DNA from: Lolium rigidum
Taxonomy: Eukaryota; Streptophyta; Magnoliopsida; Poales; Poaceae
NCBI RefSeq assembly: GCF_022539505.1
Contig: NC_061514.1
Span: 326,103,090-326,167,089, forward strand
Length of the DNA stretch: 64,000 nt
Direction of reading: 5' to 3'
The notes under the pieces were generated by a model. It did not search any database. It worked only from the letters and a program-made list of their open reading frames with translations, and was not told the origin of the DNA. Position numbers and translations under genes: made by a program. Of this stretch, positions 34,429 to 46,560 are shown piece after piece. The first letter of the stretch is position 1. Each line of letters opens with the position of its first letter.

Positions 34429-34513
34429 GAGCATGTCTAACAGGCCCCGTATTTTTTCGCCCCTTAAAACGCGAGTAGAGGGCCCTGTATTCACTTTTCG
34501 CCGGCCGAAAACT

Positions 34514-34600
34514 CGGACGAGCTAGCAGACCCGTATCTCCACCCCGTAAAACAGAATATTCTGTTTTACGGGGTGGAGATACGGGTCTGTAGCTCGTCCG
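34514..34600. repeat. 87-bp near-perfect palindrome without a loop
   Basis: The left arm (cggacgagctagcagacccg, tatctccaccccgtaaaaca) is followed at once by its reverse complement, with the centre in gaatattc near 34557. The only difference is about one extra base in gctagcagac against gtctgtagc. Transcribed RNA would fold into a hairpin of about 42 bp. It lies between the left inverted end and the transposase stop. Confidence 0.92.
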
Positions 34601-34826
34601 GGTTGTGAACCCCTCAAAACATGGTTTTTTGACAAATTGCATATTAGAACCAACACACCATTCACATAAAATAAATGTTTTACATCACACAATAATCGTC
34701 ATAATTATTACAACAATGTTTTTCGGAAATGTCAACAAGAATTAAACAAATAACAAATATTTCACACATACAACAATACGAAATGAATGTTTCACACATA
34801 CAAGAATGGGAAATGAATGTAATAAA

Positions 34827-36160
34827 TCATTGGCCATGCAACTGCCAATGGTGATCAATCAAATCTTGGGTGAGCTGGTGATGAGTCTCGGCATTTTCAA
34901 CACCTCGATGAGCTGCAAGAAAAGCTTCAATCCAATCAGGGTTCCTCTCGGGCTGCACTCGGGTGCCAACATTGTCATAGAAACATGGCAAGTTCAAACC
35001 TCTTTCATCTTCAATGATCATGTTGTGAAGAATCACACAACATGTCATGACATCAACAAGAGTTTCCTTGTCCCAAAACCTAGCAGGATCCCGGACAATT
35101 GCAAACCTTGCTTGCAAGACACCAAAAGCTCTCTCAATATCCTTGCGGCATGCCTCTTGATTTTTGGTGAAGCAAGCTTCCTTTCTTGTCAAAGCCCTGT
35201 CCTTTTTCTCTTTTATGGACTTGACAAGGGTTGCATAGTTAGGGTAAATACCATCTGTGAGATAGTACCCCATGGTGTACTCATTGTTCATAACTTTGTA
35301 GTTACAAGGTGGAGCTTCATCCTTAACTAGTCTTGCAAACAAAGGGGATCTATTCAAGATGTTGATGTCGTTGAGTGTCCTCGGCAATCCAAAAAAAGCA
35401 TGCCAAATCCATAAGTCTTGAGAGGCCACAGCTTCAAGAACAATGGTAGCATCACGGTTTTTGCCACAATACATTCCATGCCATGCTTTTGGACAATTTT
35501 TCCATGTCCAATGCATGCAATCCAAACTACCAAGCATCCCTGGCCACCCCCTCTTTTCATTGATCTCCATGAGCCTTTTTGTATCTTCCTCATTTGGAGC
35601 TCGGAGATACTTCTCTCCATACAACTTGATCACCATCTTGGCAAACATACGCACGCAATCCGTGGTTGTTTGCACACCAATGCAAAGGTACTCATCGGTA
35701 TAATCTGCTGGTATACCGTATGCAATAACCCTCATGGTGGCAGAATTTTTTTGATATGGGCTAAATCCCATGACTTGGGCAGCATTTCTTCTTTGCTTGA
35801 AATAATCGCAATTTGCCTCGCAATCTTGATGATTCTCTCGAACAAAGACCTACGCATTCGGTACCGTCTACGGAACAGGAGGGGAGGATAGGTCGGTACC
35901 TCGGCGAAATAATCTTGCATCAGCTGTTCGTGGCCGAGCGCGCGGTTCCGGGGAATGCACATACGCCCCATCACGGATCCTTTCCGCTGATCCAGCAGCT
36001 TCATGCGGTCCTCCGTCTGCTTCAAGCCGAACAGGAGCACCATCATCTCCGTCTCGTCGTCGTGGAGCAACTCCTCGATGTCCGAATCGTCGGAATCCGA
36101 CGACGACCAATCGGTCGACGTCGCGTCCAAATCCGCCATGTGCACATCCTCCGAAGCCAT
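34827..36160 (-). pseudogene. Harbinger transposase (HARBI1-like, DDE_Tnp_4), one frameshift
   Basis: The ATG at 36160 (MASEDVHMADLDATSTDW) begins an acidic N-terminus, then MQDYFAEVPTYPPLLFRRRY and RMRRSLFERIIKIA, typical of plant PIF transposases. The frame continues in another phase at 34827-35771 (GFSPYQKNSATMRVIAYGIP), so one small indel or, less likely, a tiny intron lies near 35.81 kb. Catalytic residues are visible: D in LGSLDCMHW, D in PRTLNDINIL, E in KDIERAFGVLQARF. The C-terminus ends with LTQDLIDHHWQLHGQ. All three catalytic acids remain, so the break may be recent. It would cut at TWA sites and could mobilise non-autonomous relatives. Confidence 0.9.
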
Positions 36161-36683
36161 CTACCATGGTGTGCCATACATCAGCCCCAAATCCGACCAA
36201 TTTACCGGCGGCAACGAAGAAGAACGCGGCGGAATACTCACCGGCGACAAACGGTGGAGAAGACCACGGCGGGAGGGCGGCGGCGCGCGCGGAGGGACGC
36301 GGAACTCGGCGGGGGTGCGGCGGAGGTGCGGCGGGCGTCGACGCGAGTCGGCGCGGCTCCGGCGGACGGCGGAGGGCGCGGATCCGACGGATTCCGGCGG
36401 CGGCGCGCGGGTGGCTGCGGCGGCGCGCGGGAGAATTGTTGGGGGGGAAGCCGGAAATGTCCGCGCGCGCTTTCGGAATTGCGATACTGGTTTCGCCCAC
36501 TATCCCCGCTCCCACCCCGCACAAGTAGGGGGCGACGACCCGCCCCGTACTCGAAAACAGCAAAAACGATGCGGGGGGCGTTTTTACGGGGCGTGCTAGA
36601 CGATCGGGTAGAGCCGAAACCCTCAAATCGGCGGTTATTATACGGGTTTGCCCCTTTTACGGGGTTTGTTAGACCTGCTCTAA

Positions 36684-36790
36684 CAATGTTTCAGAGAACT
36701 TGACCAAAAAACTCGTACCATCGGGAGTACATCAAATTTTCACAATTTCCACCATTGGCGGTTAAGGAATAGTCTGGTTTATTTTTGTAA
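36684..36790 (-). mobile_element. LINE remnant continuing beyond the Harbinger element
   Basis: Reading the minus strand across the empty site (one TAA copy removed) gives ETLLHALVECSH, the end of the zf-RVT motif, which joins to the RSYFGQ segment at 34.4 kb after a one-base shift. This shows that the Harbinger landed in the LINE. How far the LINE extends past 36.75 kb is unclear. Confidence 0.5.
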
Positions 36791-38011
36791 GCACCTGCCT
36801 AAGCACTCCCTTTTTTACATGAACTTGGAGTTAAATATTTTGAAATTTCAGATTTGCAGAATATACTCCTACACATGATCCAAAACATTGACTACTGGCC
36901 CAAATCGAACGGAGACAGCTGCAGCCGTTGGATCTTCACGCTCGTGCTCCGTTCCCGATGGCCTCCGGCGAGGCGCCCCCCTCCCTCCGCCGTGCCCGCT
37001 TGCTTCTCCCCGGCGTCCAACGCCTCCACCAGTTCCCTCTCCATCCTTCCCTTCCACCCCACCGCTGGCTCCCCGATCTCGGTTGCGCGTTGCGCCTAGG
37101 TTGCGCGTTACGACTCGCCTTCGCCTACCCGCCGCCGCCCGGACGCCCACTCCACGCCTCGCCTAGGTTTCTTCTCTCGGCCGGGGCGCATCCGCAGGTC
37201 GTGGGATGCGCTCTTTCCCATGGCCTCATCAGGCCTCAGCCTCAGAGTCTCAAACGCCTGCCGGCAGCAATTTAATTGGCAGGGCAAACCCTCCGCCGTG
37301 GCGACGGCTCCCTGACTCCCTCGCTACGGCGAGGTCTGCCGGCCCCAGGCGCGTGGAAGACGAGCACTGAGTACAATGTATCCGGTATGTCTTGAACTAG
37401 AGTCCCAGTTTGCCATGCCAAAATGGATGAAATACGGTTACCTGCCCGAAATTCAACATTTTAGATTGTTAGTGCAACAGGAATTGCAGTGCAGCATCAG
37501 TTTGTTTTAAAGGTATGCATAATCGCTTTGAGCGGTTCGGGTTTGTGTATGTGCTCTACTGATATGGGGTGGATGCTACGAAATCTCGTAGCACACAGCT
37601 TCAGCACCCGTTTGTTTGTTGCAGTTTGATGTGTGCTCTGCAGGTTGCAATCACTGGTATGAGTGAGGACTAGTCCTACACACCCCCGTGTGTCGCTGTC
37701 AAATTTGTCGCTTTTGCTCTTGGAATTTCTACTTTGCTTACTACAATTCTACTAGTGTCGCTGCCTGCACACGTTTTCTTTCAAAAATATCTTTGTTTCT
37801 TTCTTCTACTTTTCCTGACCTGAGCATCACGTTCAGGGTGAGATAGCCACTTCATGTTTGAAGTCAGTCAACTCAGTCAAGCATAACTTCAGATTTCCGG
37901 TAGATGAACCCTTTAAATGACCTCGACACACAAGATCACCCAAGCTTCGAGCAACCAACACTCAAGTTCTTGTAGTTCTTGGTTCTTCCACGTCCTGTAA
38001 CTCTGGGCATC
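36791..38011 (+). promoter_or_regulatory. Upstream region of RLK2
   Basis: The segments 36893-36935 and 37370-38011 match the RLK3 upstream region (52435-52490 and 52540-53233), so the promoter was duplicated with the gene. A shared TATA-like TTTAAAT lies at 37912-37918, 94 bp before the ATG (RLK3: 53134-53140, also 94 bp). Two inverted W-box cores, AGTCAA at 37866-37871 and 37875-37880, could bind WRKY factors; this is inferred. A GC-rich block (about 36955-37330) present here is absent from RLK3. Confidence 0.6.
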
Positions 38012-41000
38012 ATGCCCTTAATCTTGTCTCTGTTCTTTTCTTTTCTCCTCCTTATCTCCTGCAGCACTACAATACTCGAAGCCGCACAAGCAAACAAGTC
38101 AGAGATTGATCGTCAGTCCCTCCTTTGTTTCAAGTCTGGCATCAACTCTTACCCCCTTGGCATCCTAGAGTCATGGAGCAACGATTCACTTGACTTTTGT
38201 AGCTGGAAAGGTGTCACTTGCGGCACAAGGTTTCCGCACCGGGTGTTCTCTGTTAACCTTGCCTCTGCACAGCTCAGTGGGCAATTATCTGGATGCGTAG
38301 GCAACTTGACTTTTCTATCCAGGATGAACCTTGCCGATAATAATCTGTTCAGAACCATCCCAGAAGAGTTAGGCAGGCTTCCAAACCTTCATACGCTGAA
38401 TCTTTCTGGCAACAATCTTGAAGGTAACATCCCTGATTCATTAGGCACTAGCAATTCTCTTAGTTATGTCAATCTTGCAAACAACACTTTTACTGGTGGC
38501 ATCCCTCTCTCATTGGCCAATTGCTCCTCACTCAGCACACTTGTACTGTCACGTAACAACCTCTCTGGAGAGATTCCTTCTACTTTGTTTGATAACAAAT
38601 CTAAGCTTAATATGGTTGATCTCCAGGTGAATTCTTTCATTGGTATAATTCCACCTTTCCATAGAGTCAACGCTCTCAGAATTCTTCGTGTGACAGATAA
38701 CTTGTTGTCTGGAAGCGTACCTCCTTCAATAGGAAATGTTTCTTCCCTCACTTCTATATTGCTCGGCCAAAATAAGTTATCAGGAATTATTCCAGAAACT
38801 TTGGGTCACGTTGCAAAACTGCTTGAGCTTGACCTAAGCTTCAATAGTTTATCAGGGAATGTCCCGTTGTCTCTTTACAATATGACATCACTCCAAAACT
38901 TTAGCGTAGGTAGCAATGGTCTTATTGGAAAAATACCATATCACATCGGTTACTCATTACCAAAGCTCCAGTCCCTGATCATGGGAAGCAACAATCTTGA
39001 AGGTAACATCCCTGCTTCACTAGCCAACATGTCAGATCTCCAAATACTTGATCTTTCAGACAACTTGCTACATGGCTCTGTTCCGTCTCTTGGTTCCCTG
39101 GCAAACTTACGTCGGTTAGTTTTGGGGACGAACTTTCTAGAATCACATAATTGGTCATTCCTTACATCTCTAGCAAATTGCACCCAGCTGACAAAGTTGT
39201 CCTTGGAAGGGAATGCTCTTAATGGAAGCCTACCTATAACAGTTGTTAATCTTTCAACTAGGCTAGAAGATTTATCGCTTGGGTCAAACCAAATATCAGG
39301 TTCCATACCTGCTGAAATTAGCAATCTTGTTAGTCTCACTTCGCTTAGGATGGAAAGCAATCTCCTTTCTGGAAGCATACCTTCTACCATTGGGAGGCTG
39401 CAAAGGCTATATATCCTAAATCTCTCAAAGAACAAATTATCAGGTCAGATCCCTCCCTCTGCTGGTAACATTACTCAGCTGGGCAAGCTTTATCTTGATG
39501 ATAACAACTTCAGTGGAAACATACCTGGCAGTTTAGGTCAGTGCAGGGGACTTCTTGAACTAAACCTGTCTACCAACAGCCTCGATGGATCAATACCGGT
39601 CAATCTTTTTGCTAGCCCTCCACTTTCCTTGGGTGTGGACTTTTCATTCAACAAGCTCACAGGAGAAATACCATCAGAAGTTGGCCGTTTGGCAAATCTT
39701 GCTCTTCTAAATGTTTCGAACAATCTGTTGTTCGGAGCGATTCCTGAAGCTCTTGGAAGCTGTGCCACTCTGTTATTCTTGCGCATGGAGAGAAATAAGC
39801 TTCAAGGACAAATTCCTCAAAGTTTCGGGAAGCTGTTGTCCATCCAGCAGATTAATCTAGCTCAGAACAGTTTATCTGGTCCAGTGCCAGAATTCTTTGG
39901 AGATCTCACTTTCTTAGACAAGCTTGATCTATCATACAACAACTTTGAAGGGCCAATTCCCTCTGGTGGATGCTTTCGTAACCCGAGTATGGTAGTTTTG
40001 GATGGCAATAAGATGTTATGTGCAAGAATCCCCATGCTATCACTCCCAATTTGTGATGACACCTCAAAGAAACATATCCCTTTGCTAACAGTAGTAATTA
40101 TAATTACACCGGTACTTGCTGGTTTCCTATTGTTATATTTGGTTGTCACTATTTGGAAAAGATGGGCGCAGTGTGTTACATTTCCATGGTGCAATAAGAT
40201 TCTCAGTGTGTTATGCTTTGTTGCCAACCGGAAGAGAAAAGAAGTTGTTGCCCATCAGAAGAAAAGAGAAGTGCATGTATGTTCTAACCACAAGGAGACA
40301 CTGAAGAAAATATCATATGGTGACATTCTGAAAGCTACCAACTGGTTTTCTTCGGTCCATACTATCAGCTCAACCTGTACCGGATCTGTTTATGTCGGTA
40401 GATTCAAGTCCGACAGGAGCCTAGTTGCCATCAAAGTATTCAACTTGAATGAGCCTGGTGGATATGATAGCTACTTTATTGAGTGTGAGGTGCTACGAAG
40501 CACCCGCCATCGGAATATAATGCGACCTGTGACTCTATGCTCGACATTGGACTCACAGAACCATGAGTTCAAAGCATTGATCTTCAAGTTCATGGTTAAT
40601 GGCAGCCTTGAGAAATGGTTGCACTCTAAGCAACACAACGGAATCCCAGGCAGAATGCTAAGCTTTGGCCAGAGGATATGCATAGCAGCAGATGTGGCTT
40701 CTGCTCTTGATTATGTCCACAACCAACTGACGCCTCCTTTGATCCATTGTGATTTGAAGCCACACAATATCCTATTGGACGATGACATGACTGCACGGCT
40801 GAGTGACTTTGGCTCAGCGAAGTTTCTGTTACCTGGACTTGTTATACGTAAAAGCCTGGTTGATGTAGGAGGAACAATTGGATACATTGCACCTGGTGAG
40901 TTTGCTTTTCCCACCTCACACTTAAGTACAGTCTTTCTTCTATTTAAGTGTACTGTTTCACGTTCATTGACTTTTTTTCCTTCATATACATATGCACAGA

Positions 41001-41396
41001 TTATTTAGTATTTAACTGCACTCCTTTGCTTTTGTAGAGTACGGGATGGGCTGCAAGATCTCAGTAGGAGGCGATGTGTATAGTTTTGGAGTGCTTCTAC
41101 TGGAGTTGCTTACTGGAAAACGACCAACCGATGATCTGTTCATCGATGGACTTACCCTTCGCATGTTCTCAGAATCCATGTTCCCTGACAGGGTTGCAGA
41201 AGTTCTAGATCCTCATATGGCGCATGAGGAGCATCAAGGGTGCGTAGAAGCATGGATGCAGAGATACATAGTCCCGTTGGTTGCTCTTGGGCTGTCATGT
41301 ACTGTGGAATCTCCCAAGGATAGGCCTGGAATGAAAGATGTTTGTGCTAAACTATCTGCTATGAGAGATGCTTTTCTGGAACTTCATGATGATTGA
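38012..41396 (+). CDS. RLK2: LRR receptor-like kinase (XA21/EFR type, non-RD), full length
   Basis: Exons 38012-40895 and 41038-41396, phase-1 intron between P and E of APE, 1,080 aa. The start MPLILSLFFSFLLLISC is a signal peptide; in-frame sequence upstream has no ATG. The LRRNT_2 cap (DRQSLLCFKSGINSYP, FCSWKGVTCG) is followed by 24 LRRs to about residue 665, a membrane helix near 690-715 (VVIIITPVLAGFLLLYLVV), a basic cysteine-containing juxtamembrane and the kinase at about 775-1075. Lys 808 (VAIK), Asp 914 (HCDLKPHN) and DFGSAKF are in place; the glycine loop is ISSTCTGSVY. The C before D makes it non-RD, a trait of immune receptor kinases such as XA21 and FLS2. Its closest relative here is RLK3 (kinases almost identical). 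Its own 3' end is repeated downstream from 41998. Ligand and function are not known. Confidence 0.95.
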
Positions 41397-41888
41397 GGAA
41401 TATTTCAGTTCTGTTACAGCATGCTGATTCGTTATTGTTAAGAATTTAATTTTGTACTATGAAAGTGCATATCGTACCCTATCTTTTTTTTACAAATGAA
41501 AGGAAATTTCAGGACAAATGTGGTTTACATTGAGGCATAGTTGGCCACGGAAAGTAACAACCATGTTTTTATTTCGAATCTGTCCAATTAGCTCTATTTT
41601 TGGCAATTAATTTTTTTACTAATAAACTCCCCCATTTGTTGTCAATTTTTTTGATGGCTAATAATTGAAGGATGCATCTTGACAATGCATCCTGCATCAG
41701 TAGTGAATTTTGAAGTAAGGAAATATATGCATATGAAATGTAAATTTGGGACTAGATAATAGCATGACCTGTATTCATTTTTTGCTCTCTCATTTTTCTT
41801 TCCATGCATGGATGAGACTATATATTGTTTACAGTTCTCCATGGCCTGTAGCCATTATTGCTAAGAATGGGCTAAAATTCTGAATAAG
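41397..41888 (+). other. RLK2 3' UTR/flank, copied again downstream
   Basis: This sequence, together with the last about 100 coding bases (from 41293), recurs as a second copy starting at 41998 (see the pseudogene entry). It begins with the 3' UTR (ggaatatttcagttctgtta) and ends with gccattattgctaagaatgg and ctgaataag. Confidence 0.8.
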
Positions 41889-41997
41889 ATCTCAACAGAA
41901 GATTACGAGAGGCTTGCTAGTAAACTTGGTATGACTGTTGATGAAATGCTAAACGAGGCAGATTTCTCTAAGACTGAACTAGCATATAAATATGCCT
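41889..41997 (+). other. 109-bp coding-like spacer between the two copies
   Basis: It reads without a stop as ISTEDYERLASKLGMTVDEM followed by LNEADFSKTELAYKYA. The composition is that of a normal soluble protein (balanced charges, few low-complexity residues). No start, splice signal or known family is identified. It may be a captured exon fragment or chance. Confidence 0.35.
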
Positions 41998-42133
41998 GTC
42001 ATGTACAGTGGAATCTCCTAAGGATAGGCCTGGAATGAAAGATGTTTGTGCTAAACTATCTGCTATGAGAGATGCTTTTCTGGATGATTGAGGAATATTT
42101 CAGTTATGTTACAGCATGCTGTTTCGTTATTGT

Positions 42134-42490
42134 TGTTATTTTGTGATCCAAATTCATATACTAAAGGGAGGCTAACTTCTGACGAGCGGAGCGAGGCCCA
42201 TATGTCGTGCCCTACAGGGACGCCTGCGGGGGGTGCGGGGGCGGCAGCCCCCCGCAGTCACGGATCGTTGCCACCGCCTATTTATATTCCCTGTAAGCCG
42301 CCGCTAGGGTTATCATCGCATCATTGTACACCCACGGCGTTTGTAAACACCACCGAAATAGTGAAGTTTTGCTGGTTGGCGCCCGTGGTTTTTCCCTTGT
42401 GTGTTGCAAGGGTTTTCCACGTTAAAATCTCGTGTCCCCTGCGGTGTTTTACTTTTCGTTCTTCGTTTATTGTGCATCTCAAATATAACA
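42134..42490 (+). repeat. 5' LTR of copia element 3
   Basis: 357 bp from tgttattttgtgatcc to ctcaaatataaca. It contains tatttatattccctg (TATA-like) and a G/C-rich segment (ctgcggggggtgcgggggcg). The other copy, 46689-47038, is 350 bp with indels in that segment and a few substitutions. Confidence 0.94.
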
Positions 42491-42533
42491 AGTGGTATCA
42501 GAGCCCGTGTTCTTTGGATCTAGGGTTTACGAG

Positions 42534-45500
42534 ATGTCGTCACCGAAGTTCGATCTACCGCAGTTGGACTACACCACGAGATTTGCTTTGTGGCAAGTGA
42601 AGATGAGGGCGATTCTCGCCCAATCTTCAGATACTGGATGAAGCGATCGATGCTTTCGGCGAGAAGCGAAGGATACTGGACCGATGCGGAGAAGCGGAAA
42701 GACCGTAAGGCTTTATCGTTGATTCAACTCCATGCTGTCCAATAATATTCTGCGAGGAAGTGCTGCGGGGAGAAAACCACCGCCGAGTTATGGGTCAAAC
42801 TAGAGGAGATACTGTTTGTCCAAGGATCTCACGGGCAGGTTGCACGTGAAGATGAAGCTGTTCTCGCATAAGTTGCAAGAGGGAGGTTCGGTAATGAATC
42901 ACCTATCTTCCTGGAAAGAGATTGTTTCGATTTGCGGTCTATAGAAGTTAAGTATGAGGATGAGGATTTAGGTCTTCTTCTTTTATGCTCGCTGCCTAAT
43001 TCTTTCGGTAATTTTCGTGACACCATATTATTGAGCCGCGACAAACTAACTCTCGCGGAAGTTTATGATGCTCTCCAACAAAAGGAGAAAATGAAATCTA
43101 TGGTGCGAGCTGAAAGTTCGTCCTCCAAGGCGGAGGCGTTAGAGGTCCGTGGCGGGACCGAGCGGCGAGATAACTACTACCACAACAACGAGAGATAAGA
43201 GCAAGGGCGATAGAGGTCGCTCAAAGTCCAAAGGACGTGACAAGTTCTGCGGGTATTGTAAGAAATCTAGCCACAATATTGATGATTGTTGGAAGCTGCG
43301 AGAACAAGGAGAAAAGGAACGGAACTTACCAACCGAAAAATAATGATGGTAATGGTAAGGCTGCCGTTGTCACCGGTAAGGGTGAGGCTGCTGTTGTTGC
43401 TTGGTAGTGATAGTTCGATGGAGATTGCTTAGCTGTTTTGGCTGCATGTGTTTCACGTGATGATGAATGGATTCTTGATACTGCATGTTCGTTTCATATT
43501 TGCTTGTAACAAAGATTGGTTCAGTTCTTATGAGTACGTGCGAGTGGAGATTTTGTGCGTGTGGGGAATGACAACCGAGTGCAGCATTGTTGGCATTGGT
43601 TACGTTCGAGATCAAGACCCATGATGGGATGACACGCACGTTGACGAGGAGTGAAACACATACCCTCCATGGCGAGGAATTTGATCTCTTTGAGTACCCT
43701 TGATTGTGACGGGTACAAGTACAAAGGTGGGAACAAACTTTTGAAGGTATCATCGAGGTTCTCTCATTATTATGATTGGTGATATGAATTCCGCGAAATT
43801 ATATGTCCTTAGAGGTAGCACTTTGCACTGGTATTGCTTCTTGCTTGTTAGTTACGATGAAACTAGTAAGACTAACCTTTGGCACAAGCGTCTTGGACAT
43901 ATGAGTGAGCTTGGCATGGCAGAATTGGCAAAGAGAGAGCTAATTGATGGCTGCGATTTAGGTAATCTTGAGTTACAGTGAGCACTTTGCATCTTTGGTA
44001 AGCATAAAAGAGTAAAATTTAATGCTTCCGTTCATACCACCAAAGGCATTTTAGATTATGTACACGCTGATGTTTGGGGTCCGTCCCGTAGAACTTCTAA
44101 TGGTGGTGCTAATTACATGCTTACAATTATTGATGATTACTCAAGAAAAGTGTGGCCATATTTCACGAAACATAAATCTGATGTTTTTAATGCTTTTAAG
44201 AAGTGGAAAGTTATGGTAGAAACCCAAACTGAAAAGAAGGTTAAGATACTCCGTACTGACAATGGTATGGAATTTTGTTCAAATGAATTTGATGAGTTTT
44301 GCAGCAATGATGGGATGGTAAGACATCATACCATTCCGTACACCCCTCAACGAGAATGGCGTGGTCGAACGCATGAACAGGACCATTATTTCGAGGGCTC
44401 GCTGCATGTTGTCTAATGCAAAGATGCATAGAGGTTTTTGGGCTGAAGCAGCCTCCACCGCATGTTATCTCATCAACGGGTCACCTTCGTTCCACTTGAT
44501 AAGAAAACTCCAATTGAGGTATGGTCTGGTTCGCTGCTGATTATTCAGATTTGAGAGTTTTCGGTTGCCTTGCTTACGCTCATGTTGATAATGGAAAGTT
44601 GGAGCCAAGGGCTGTTAAGTGCATCTTCCTTGGTTATGGTTCGGGAGTTAAGGCATATAGATTATGGAATCCTGAAACTAAGAAAATTGTGTTGAGCAGG
44701 AATGTCGTTTTTAATGAGGCGGTTATGTTTAATGATAGTCCGTCTACGATATTTCGATGCTATTGATTCTCCTGATGTTTCGATGATGAGCGGCACGGAA
44801 TTGGCGTGCGGGTGGAGCACGCAAAGGAGAATGAAAATGTGTTTCCTGAAACCAACAATGATGATAATGATGTTCCACCTTCACCACCTTTTGTTCAGCG
44901 ACAAGGACGGTCTATTGCTTGCTGACCGCCCTAAGAGAAATATTACACCTCCTACCCGATTAATTCAAGAATGTGATATTGTTGTTTATGCTTTGAGTTG
45001 TGCTGAACAGGTGGAGCATGATATTGAACCAGCTACATATACTGAAGCCATTGCTTCGGTTGATAAAGAGAAGTGGGTAGGTGCGATGCAAGAAGAGATG
45101 CAATCGCTTGAGAAGAATGGCACATGGGATGTTGTGCACTTGCCTAAACAAAAGAAGGCTGTCCGCTTGCAAGTGGATATTCAAAAGAAAGGAAGGTTTG
45201 TCTCCTAATGAGCCTCCACGGTTTAAGGCAAGGTTAGTAGCAAAAGGTTTCAGTCAAATTCCAGGTGTTGATTATAATGATGTATTCTCCCCGGTTGTGA
45301 AGCATAGTTCTATTCGTGTTTTCTTTGGTATTGTTGCTATGCATGATCTTGAGCTTGAGCAGCTAGATGTAAAGACTGCTTTTACTGCATGGTGAGTTGG
45401 AGGAGGATATATATATGGACCAACTCTGAAGGTTATGTTGTGCCTGGTAAGGAGGATCTTGTTTGCAAATTAAAGAGGTCCCTTTATGGTCCGAAACTGA

Positions 45501-46560
45501 TCGCCACGACAGTGGTATAAAAGGTTTGATTCATTTATGCTTACACATGGTTTTGAGAGATCTCGAGTATGATAGTTGTGTGTATATCAAGTTTGTTAAT
45601 GGATCACCTATTTATTTGCTGCTATATGTTGATGATATGTTGATTGCTGCCAAGAGCATGAAAGAGATCACTACTTTAAAGAATCAATTAAGTAGTGAGT
45701 TTGAGATGAAGGATCTTGGTCCTGCTAAGAAAATACTAGGCATGGAAATCAAAAGGGACGAGAAAGTCTAGTTTGTTGTTTCTTAGTCGGGAAAAGTACA
45801 TTGAGAAAGTTCTTCATCGTTTTAATATGCATGATGCAAAGTCGAGTTACTACTCCTATTGCTTCTCATTTCAAGTTGTCGGCTTTGCAATGTCCTAGCT
45901 CTAAAGATGATATTGAGTACATGTCTCGAGTTCCCTATTCTAGTGCTTGTTGGTTCCTTGATGTATGCCATGGTTTGTTCACGTCCGATCTATCATATGC
46001 TATGAGTTTGGTCAGTCGATACATGGCTAATCCTGGTAAAGAACATTGGAAAGCTGTTCAGTGGATTTTTAGGTACCTTCGCGGCACATCAAAAGCTTGC
46101 TTGAGGTTTGGCAGGATTGGTGAGGGGCTCGCCGGATATGTGGATTCAGATTATGCTGGCGATTTGGATCGAAGAAGGTCCCTCACAGGTTATGTGTTTC
46201 TTGTTGGTGGATGTCTTCGTTAGCTGGAAGGCTACTTTGCGGGATCTTTGTTGCACAATCTACTATCGAGGCTGAGTACATGGCTATTGCTTGAGGCAGG
46301 TAAAGAGGCTGTTTGGCTGAAAGGGTTATATGCTTGAGCTTTGTGGAGATAATTCTTGCATTAAGTTGTTCGGTGACAGTCAAAGTGCTATTTATCTTAC
46401 TAAAGATCAGATGTTCCATGATAGGACAAAGCACATTGATATTAAGTACCACGCAATCGGAGATGTGGTTGCAAAAGGTAAAGTGAAGGTATGCAAGATT
46501 AGTACTCATGATAATCCTGTCGATATGATGACTAAGCCTGTCCACTGTGTCCAAGTTTGA
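42534..46560 (+). pseudogene. Copia 3 gag-pol remnant
   Basis: Starts with MSSPKFDLPQLDYTTRFALW at 42534 and soon hits stops and shifts. Recognisable pieces are a zinc knuckle CGYCKKSSHNIDDC (43.24 kb), the GAG-pre-integrase LWHKRLGHMSELGM (43.88 kb), integrase core IIDDYSRKVWPYF (44.12 kb), [11 protein letters not shown] (44.55 kb), RT with KARLVAKGFSQIPGVDY and YVDDMLIAAKS (45.63 kb), and RNase H with DSDYAGDLDRRRSLTGY (46.15 kb) and the KHIDIKYH end. More than ten frame breaks make it fully defective. The style (EFEMKDLGPAKKILGMEI) is Tnt1/Sto-like. Confidence 0.92.

Larger units (their letters stand above)
34429..36680 (-). mobile_element. PIF/Harbinger DNA transposon with transposase gene, 2,252 bp
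   Basis: Inverted ends gagcatgtctaacaggcccc and, reversed, gagcaggtctaacaaacccc. TAA target duplications lie at 34426-34428 and 36681-36683. It encodes a DDE transposase on the minus strand (34827-36160). The usual second, Myb-like accessory gene is missing. A striking palindrome lies near the left end (34514-34600). It is inserted inside a LINE coding region. Confidence 0.92.

Noticed and set aside
36003..36703. Plus-strand frames up to 296 codons next to the Harbinger transposase
   Set aside because: They are antisense to the transposase N-terminus and its GC-rich leader; the Arg-rich translation is a composition effect.
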